A stretch of DNA of 8,845 bases. It comes from Candidatus Pacearchaeota archaeon (GTDB lineage Archaea; Nanobdellota; Nanobdellia; Pacearchaeales; GW2011-AR1). The notes under the pieces are model-generated. The model was given only the letters and a program-made list of their open reading frames with translations, was not told the origin of the DNA and searched no databases. How positions within the stretch are numbered: the first letter of the stretch is position 1; every line of letters begins with the position of its first letter. Below, in pieces: positions 5,600-8,845 of the stretch. The position numbers and the translations under genes were made by a program. Location of the stretch: NCBI GenBank assembly GCA_014728565.1, contig WJLK01000073.1, forward strand, positions 1 to 8,845, read 5' to 3'.

Positions 5600-5989
5600 C
5601 TACCACCACTCTTTTCTCTGTTTCAAATTAATATATCTATTATAAAACATCTCAACATTCCTCTCACAAACAAAATCATGATGTTTAAACCCTCCTCCAA
5701 AACTCTTTGGAATATGCATTAACTCATGAATAAGTGTTTTCACCTTATCCTCTTTTTTCAGTCTGTCAAATCTCTTTGAAATAACTTCAATAACATAAAA
5801 TCCTTTTCTTCCAAGGGCAAGCTGCATTGCTTTTCCAAGTGCATGACATCTTGCAATTGTACCTCTGCTTGAACTTCCATGGCTTCTTAAAACAACAACA
5901 GAATCCTGCCTAACATGAGGAAACAATAAACTTGCTATCTCATTAACCTGTTCCTGCAAATCACTTGCTATTTCATATCTTATTGGCAT
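5600..5989 (-). CDS. Archaeal putative HExxH metallopeptidase
   Basis: This 129-aa protein fits a small archaeal/phage putative zinc metallopeptidase family. The active-site motif is H88-E89-L-M-H92, followed by IPKSFGGGFKHH, where H103 or H104 is the likely third zinc ligand. Upstream are blocks typical of the family: VVLRSHGSSSRGTIARCHALGKAMQLAL (about 33-59, described here in parts: RSHGSSSRG, then ARCHALGK) and YVIEVISKRFDRL (65-77). No signal or membrane segment is present, so it is cytosolic. Substrate is unknown. AGGTGA (complement of 5993-5998) just before the ATG gives a clear ribosome binding site. The stop TAG is 14 bases before the chosen DUF192 start, so the two are co-transcribed. 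Confidence 0.9.
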   Translation of the reverse strand: MPIRYEIASDLQEQVNEIASLLFPHVRQDSVVVLRSHGSSSRGTIARCHALGKAMQLALGRKGFYVIEVISKRFDRLKKEDKVKTLIHELMHIPKSFGGGFKHHDFVCERNVEMFYNRYINLKQRKEWW

Positions 5990-6017
5990 TTCTCACCTTT
6001 TTATTTTTTTAATTTAA

Positions 6018-6608
6018 TTATCCGTAACTTGAAGGTCCAAAAGGACTTTTTCCATCTAACCACCATTTACCATCTCCATGATCCTTATAGCTATGAGGAA
6101 GTTCATAAGCAGGTTCATCTTCATCATCTTCATCATCTTCATCTTCATCATCTTCATCCTCATCATCTAGACCACCATAATCTCCTCCATAACAAAAACA
6201 ATCATCTATTCCATCATCATCTGCAAATTCATCATCCTGAAAACCCTCTCTGTCAATGACAAAGTCAACAAAATCAGAGGCATGATTATAAAGTTCGCAT
6301 GCTCTTCTATAAGCATCATCATCACTACAGGAAATTCTAAATTGCTCTAAAAGCCTGTCTGGTGTATTTAATCTATACTCAACAAATTCAAAACCACTCT
6401 CAATACAGGTATGGTCTCTTAATCTCTGCTCTAAATTTGCAGAAAAGCCTTCTATAGCCTGATCAATAGACTTTAAAAAATCAGGATCAGACAAAACCTT
6501 GAGACGGCTTCTATTTTTAAAATCAAAATAGCTCAAAACAGAAACAACACCTGGTGAATAAAAGATACTTACTCCAGAACTTTCATCATCTAAAAAATAA
6601 CCTATCAT
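6018..6608 (-). CDS. Unknown protein with a C-terminal Asp/Glu tract
   Basis: I do not recognise this 196-aa protein. Residues 1-120 look like a mixed alpha/beta globular domain (MIGYFLDDESSGVSIFY start, then helical EGFSANLEQRLRDH). Residues 121-147 are Asp/Gly-rich with two cysteines (C137, C139). Residues 148-165 are a nearly pure Asp/Glu run, followed by a distinctive C-terminal end with W182-W183 in DGKWWLDGKSPFGPSS. The total charge is strongly negative. The ATG overlaps the DUF167 stop in ATGA and follows GGAGAT (complement of 6612-6617), so translation is coupled. The tract could be a nucleic-acid mimic, a cation-binding region, or a disordered linker; none of these is shown. It sits just before the metallopeptidase gene. 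Confidence 0.8.
   Translation of the reverse strand: MIGYFLDDESSGVSIFYSPGVVSVLSYFDFKNRSRLKVLSDPDFLKSIDQAIEGFSANLEQRLRDHTCIESGFEFVEYRLNTPDRLLEQFRISCSDDDAYRRACELYNHASDFVDFVIDREGFQDDEFADDDGIDDCFCYGGDYGGLDDEDEDDEDEDDEDDEDEPAYELPHSYKDHGDGKWWLDGKSPFGPSSYG
6114..6167. repeat. GAT/GAA trinucleotide tract encoding the acidic run
   Basis: About 54 bp of imperfect CAT/TTC (plus strand) repeats encode residues 148-165 of the acidic protein. The tract length stays in frame and is prone to slippage in steps of three, so its length may vary between strains without breaking the frame. Confidence 0.7.
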
Positions 6609-6829
6609 TTTATCTCCACTATTTTATTTCTACTGAACCTTCCTTTAATAATTTTTATATTCTCAAAATCATAACTGTTTTTAAAATAATTCTTTAATAA
6701 TTTTAATAATTCAAAATTGGCTTTGTTATCTTCAGGAGTTTTTTTTAAATAAATCTTATAAAAATCATTATTTATTTTTACTATCTCCTGTCTTCCTGAA
6801 CCTGGAATTACTCTTGCATTTATTTTCAT
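6605..6829 (-). CDS. DUF167 (YggU-type) family protein
   Basis: This 74-aa protein matches DUF167/YggU: an N-terminal strand with RVIPGSGRQEIV (6-17), a YKIYLKK strand (24-30), the family signature P32-E-D-N-K-A-N (32-38) ahead of a helix, and a closing GRFSRNKIVEI strand. Function in the family is unknown; it is a small alpha/beta fold. Both ends use ATGA overlaps: its ATG overlaps the isochorismatase stop, and its stop overlaps the start of the acidic-tail gene. It therefore lies inside a tightly coupled three-gene block. No strong Shine-Dalgarno is visible, as expected for coupled re-initiation. Confidence 0.9.
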   Translation of the reverse strand: MKINARVIPGSGRQEIVKINNDFYKIYLKKTPEDNKANFELLKLLKNYFKNSYDFENIKIIKGRFSRNKIVEIK

Positions 6830-7335
6830 TCTAAATTCTCTAAATTAAGAAATTCAATTTCCTCTCTTGTCTGCTTCAAATCCTTAAATGTGAATTCCTG
6901 TATCTCAGAATCATAAGCAACACAGCAATCTTTTATAACTCTTATTCTAAAATCCCTGTCATAAGCCTCCTCTATAAACATTCTTACGCACAGATTAGTA
7001 AGTATTCCGCATACAAGAATCTCATCAACATCTCCAAGTTCATTATCGAGATTTGTTTCATAAAAAGGATTAATCTTATTCTTAACAACAATAATATCAG
7101 AATCTCTCCTATTAAGATTTTCAATTAATTTAACTCCTTCTGAACCTTCAGACCATGCATCTTCAGAATCTTTCTCAAGATGTTTTGTAAAAATTATTTT
7201 ATAATTATTCTCTCTTGAGTAATTTATTAAATTATTAACTCTCTCAATAACCTCATCAATTTTTCCAACATATTCCTCAGAATTTCCATCAATCCACTCC
7301 TTCTGAAAATCAATAACAATCAGTGCTTTTTCCAT
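6826..7335 (-). CDS. Isochorismatase-family cysteine hydrolase (nicotinamidase-like)
   Basis: The 169-aa protein has the isochorismatase fold with the full catalytic triad: D9 in ALIVIDFQKEW, K85 in VVKNKINPF and C116 in CGILTNLCVR, the last after the cis-peptide segment. This family includes nicotinamidase, isochorismatase and other amide/ether hydrolases. Nicotinamidase is a reasonable guess for a small archaeon (NAD salvage), but its metal ligands, usually a D-x-H element between D9 and K85, are not clearly visible, so the substrate stays open. A TATA-like element 26 nt before the ATG predicts a leaderless start, so it may have its own promoter besides read-through from the primase-type gene. 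It is followed by DUF167 through an ATGA overlap. Confidence 0.88.
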   Translation of the reverse strand: MEKALIVIDFQKEWIDGNSEEYVGKIDEVIERVNNLINYSRENNYKIIFTKHLEKDSEDAWSEGSEGVKLIENLNRRDSDIIVVKNKINPFYETNLDNELGDVDEILVCGILTNLCVRMFIEEAYDRDFRIRVIKDCCVAYDSEIQEFTFKDLKQTREEIEFLNLENLE

Positions 7336-7356
7336 AATATAAACAAGAAAATGGCA

Positions 7357-7365
7357 TTTTTAAAG
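7357..7365 (-). promoter_or_regulatory. TATA-like element of the isochorismatase gene
   Basis: CTTTAAAAA on the minus strand is centred 26 nt before the ATG, in the 31-bp gap after the primase-type gene. No ribosome binding site is seen between it and the start, consistent with a leaderless internal promoter. Confidence 0.45.
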
Positions 7366-7366
7366 A

Positions 7367-8227
7367 TTATAATAATTTTTTGTAATATTTAAGATTTTTA
7401 ATAATTTTTTCAGGAGTTAATTTTTTTAATTTTTTAATTAAATTTTTATTATTTAGTTCTTTAATTGAAACAGGAACACATACACCATCAACCCTGAAAT
7501 TTTTAATATAAAGTGAAAACGGAGCTCTTGCAAGTTTTCCTGATGGAGACTGACTAGAGTCAACTTTTATAATATTTTTCTCTTTTTCATGACCTGCATT
7601 CACTATAAATTTTGTTCTTCTATTAATACTATCTACCCACTTTTTTGTAAAACTATTTTCTCCTGATATGTATCTATCATAAAAATCTTTTTTTTGTTTT
7701 TTCATGAACAATAAAACAACATGAAAACTACTGCCTGTCCATAAAACAACTATCCTATATTTGACTAACTTATTAAACTTCCTGTCCTGTTTAATCTCAT
7801 CAATTAAATTCATAGCTATTACTCTTGCTTTATCAGCACTTAAATTTTTCCTGTCAATATCAAAATAAACTCTCTCTAAAGGCAAACCAACTTTTTCTCC
7901 ATTAACAGAGTAATACAATTCTGTGTATTTTCTAGGAACAAAATAATACCATAATAACTCTTCCTTTTTATTTAATTTATCTCTTACCTCATCTAACTTT
8001 CCTTTAACTCTTAGTTTCATTAATTTTTTAGAAACTTTAAAATCCTTTGAGTATAAAGGAGGATTCTCACTACCTCTTCTTATAAAATATTTTATATTGG
8101 ATTCTGGAATCCAAGTTCTTGTAGCAATCTGTTTATTTTTCATATACTCTTTTAAAAAAGGAGCCACCTCACTGTAATAATAAAGAACATCGAGATTTCC
8201 ATAAGGATACAAAACTCTTTTTTCCAT
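7367..8227 (-). CDS. Archaeo-eukaryotic primase superfamily polymerase, stand-alone
   Basis: The 286-aa protein carries the three AEP catalytic motifs in order: motif I F122-D123-I-D125 in YFDIDR, motif II S167-F-H169 in WTGSSFHV, and motif III D223 in KVDSS, followed by an ARAPFSLYIK segment containing R234. The N-terminal 110 residues contain a TRTWIPESN...RRGSENPP region reminiscent of the LigD polymerase domain. The closing SPSGKLARAPFSLY also recalls small primase subunit PriS. LigD-like polymerase (end-joining or repair synthesis) or divergent primase are both possible; no ligase, Ku or PriL gene is in the window. It heads the leftward six-gene run. A TATA-like element 25 nt upstream suggests a leaderless mRNA. 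Confidence 0.8.
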   Translation of the reverse strand: MEKRVLYPYGNLDVLYYYSEVAPFLKEYMKNKQIATRTWIPESNIKYFIRRGSENPPLYSKDFKVSKKLMKLRVKGKLDEVRDKLNKKEELLWYYFVPRKYTELYYSVNGEKVGLPLERVYFDIDRKNLSADKARVIAMNLIDEIKQDRKFNKLVKYRIVVLWTGSSFHVVLLFMKKQKKDFYDRYISGENSFTKKWVDSINRRTKFIVNAGHEKEKNIIKVDSSQSPSGKLARAPFSLYIKNFRVDGVCVPVSIKELNNKNLIKKLKKLTPEKIIKNLKYYKKLL

Positions 8228-8248
8228 ATATTTAATAAAACTTAAAGA

Positions 8249-8256
8249 TTTAAAAT
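8249..8256 (-). promoter_or_regulatory. TATA-like element of the primase-type gene
   Basis: ATTTTAAA on the minus strand is centred about 25 nt before the ATG at 8227. The region is generally A/T-rich, so the call rests mostly on spacing. Confidence 0.45.
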
Positions 8257-8385
8257 ATTTATGAATATTTATACTATTAAATCAGGTTTATGAATCAAAA
8301 ATAAAATTAAAAGCTATATTCATGTTAAGAATAAAGATTAGAAGACATATTAAAAGTACAATAAGATAACAACATTAATAAAATA

Positions 8386-8396
8386 ATATTTATATC
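8386..8396 (+). promoter_or_regulatory. Candidate TATA box of the MFS gene
   Basis: ATATTTATATC is the best TATA-like element for the plus-strand gene, centred about 82 nt before the ATG and giving a leader of roughly 55 nt. Closer A/T elements at 8418-8441 are alternatives. Confidence 0.4.
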
Positions 8397-8416
8397 CTAG
8401 CCAACAGAATTAACTG

Positions 8417-8443
8417 AGTTTAAAATAGTTTAATTTTTAAACT
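8417..8443. repeat. 9-bp inverted repeat in the MFS leader
   Basis: AGTTTAAAA (8417-8425) and TTTTAAACT (8435-8443) are perfect reverse complements around a 9-base spacer, with arm centres 18 bp apart. It lies between the candidate TATA box and the MFS start, where a repressor or RNA hairpin could act. The arms are A/T-rich, so chance is possible. Confidence 0.5.
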
Positions 8444-8472
8444 TTATTAACTAAATTATAAAAAAGAGGAAA

Positions 8473-8845
8473 ATGGAAAATAAACTATCAGATATATCAA
8501 AACTAACTCTAGTAGGTTTTGTTTCAACACTCTCTGTATCTGCCATGTTCACAGTATGGGCTGTTTACATGGATAGCTTTTTTCATAATATGTCTTTTGT
8601 GGGATTTTTTTCAGCTTTTCTTGCAATAATCTCCTTTATTTCATATTTCACTATAATACCTCTTATTGAAAAATCAGATAAAGCAAAACTATACTCCTTC
8701 TCTCTGTTTCTCTTTTTTGTAACCTATCTTCTATTTGCAGTAAATAAAAATTTACTGGTTTTTGTTTTAACAGCAATTTTAATATCAATTTTATTTACAT
8801 TAAAAAGCTCAAGTTTCGGAATAATTGTCAGAGATAAATCTAACA
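8473..8845 (+). CDS. MFS-type transporter, N-terminal part (3' end outside window)
   Basis: The frame opens at ATG 8473, two bases after AGAGGA (8465-8470), and runs 124 codons to the window edge. The translation has four hydrophobic segments at about residues 11-33, 42-64, 72-90 and 93-110, separated by short polar loops (MDSFFHN, EKSDKAK, NKN), followed by SSSFGIIVRDKS. This arrangement matches the first four helices of a major facilitator superfamily transporter, with loop 2-3 carrying the short charged turn. Substrate cannot be predicted. It is the only clear plus-strand gene start in the window and diverges from the primase-type operon. Confidence 0.8.
   Translation, partial: MENKLSDISKLTLVGFVSTLSVSAMFTVWAVYMDSFFHNMSFVGFFSAFLAIISFISYFTIIPLIEKSDKAKLYSFSLFLFFVTYLLFAVNKNLLVFVLTAILISILFTLKSSSFGIIVRDKSN

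Larger units (their letters stand above)
8228..8472. other. Divergent intergenic region
   Basis: This 245-bp A/T-rich gap separates the leftward primase-type operon from the rightward MFS gene. It holds the promoters of both, a 9-bp inverted repeat at 8417-8443 and short AATATTTAT repeats at about 8254-8273. I see no convincing gene or structured RNA in it. Confidence 0.6.

Noticed and set aside
5586..5609. GTG start adding eight residues to DUF192
   Set aside because: It overlaps the metallopeptidase stop and the added residues are outside the family core. It cannot be fully excluded, because overlapping starts occur elsewhere in this operon.
6029..6259. Plus-strand open frame of 76 codons, His/Leu-rich
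   Set aside because: It is the antisense image of the Asp/Glu repeat in the acidic-tail gene; the His runs come from CAT repeats and there is no promoter or ribosome binding site.
8322..8369. 15-codon basic frame (MLRIKIRRHIKSTIR) on the plus strand
   Set aside because: Too short, no ribosome binding site, and it lies upstream of the candidate MFS TATA box, so probably outside the transcript.
1..8845. tRNA, rRNA, CRISPR arrays, IS elements or prophage genes
   Set aside because: No cloverleaf-like TTC-anchored segment, no spaced direct repeats, and no transposase or integrase motifs were seen when reading both strands by eye; a covariance-model scan would be needed to exclude small RNAs.

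Overview
The window looks like a compact, AT-rich archaeal chromosome segment, most likely from a DPANN lineage such as a Woesearchaeota- or Pacearchaeota-like organism. Archaeal origin rests on L7Ae, S28e and L24e ribosomal genes, a Kae1 t6A protein, an archaeal HExxH metallopeptidase, and TATA-type promoters. The DPANN placement is an inference from small gene sizes, tight packing and protein style; it is not proven by one marker. No IS element, CRISPR array, tRNA or rRNA was seen.

Layout, left to right. Positions 3-170 hold the C-terminal end of a plus-strand gene whose stop codon abuts that of the first minus-strand gene. All genes from 171 to 8227 are on the minus strand, so transcription reads right to left. 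The ribosomal cluster at 171-1380 runs L7Ae, S28e, an unrecognised acidic 112-aa protein, then L24e; the unknown gene splits an otherwise familiar archaeal gene order. Next come an NAD-dependent sugar epimerase-like gene (1441-2289), a possible ATP-grasp-like protein (2341-2955) following triosephosphate isomerase (2967-3809), and kae1 (3872-4849). A 51-aa, very basic protein gene (4998-5153) has its own promoter and a poly-T terminator.

The right part is a run of six genes read leftwards: an archaeo-eukaryotic primase-superfamily polymerase (7367-8227), an isochorismatase-family hydrolase (6826-7335), a DUF167 protein (6605-6829), an unknown protein with an Asp/Glu tract (6018-6608), an HExxH metallopeptidase (5600-5989) and a DUF192 protein (5262-5585). 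Several are joined by ATGA overlaps or very short gaps. A divergent plus-strand MFS transporter starts at 8473 and runs off the window.

Two start styles are visible. Five genes have a TATA-like box centred about 25-26 nt before the ATG and no Shine-Dalgarno, which predicts leaderless mRNAs. Genes with longer leaders, and several internal operon genes, carry GGAGG-type ribosome binding sites. The strongest leads for new biology are the unknown gene inside the ribosomal cluster, the stand-alone primase-type polymerase and its co-transcribed partners, the 51-aa basic protein with an upstream palindrome, and the acidic-tail protein. No obvious defence or mobile system is present; most of the window is housekeeping content with a few unexplained small genes.
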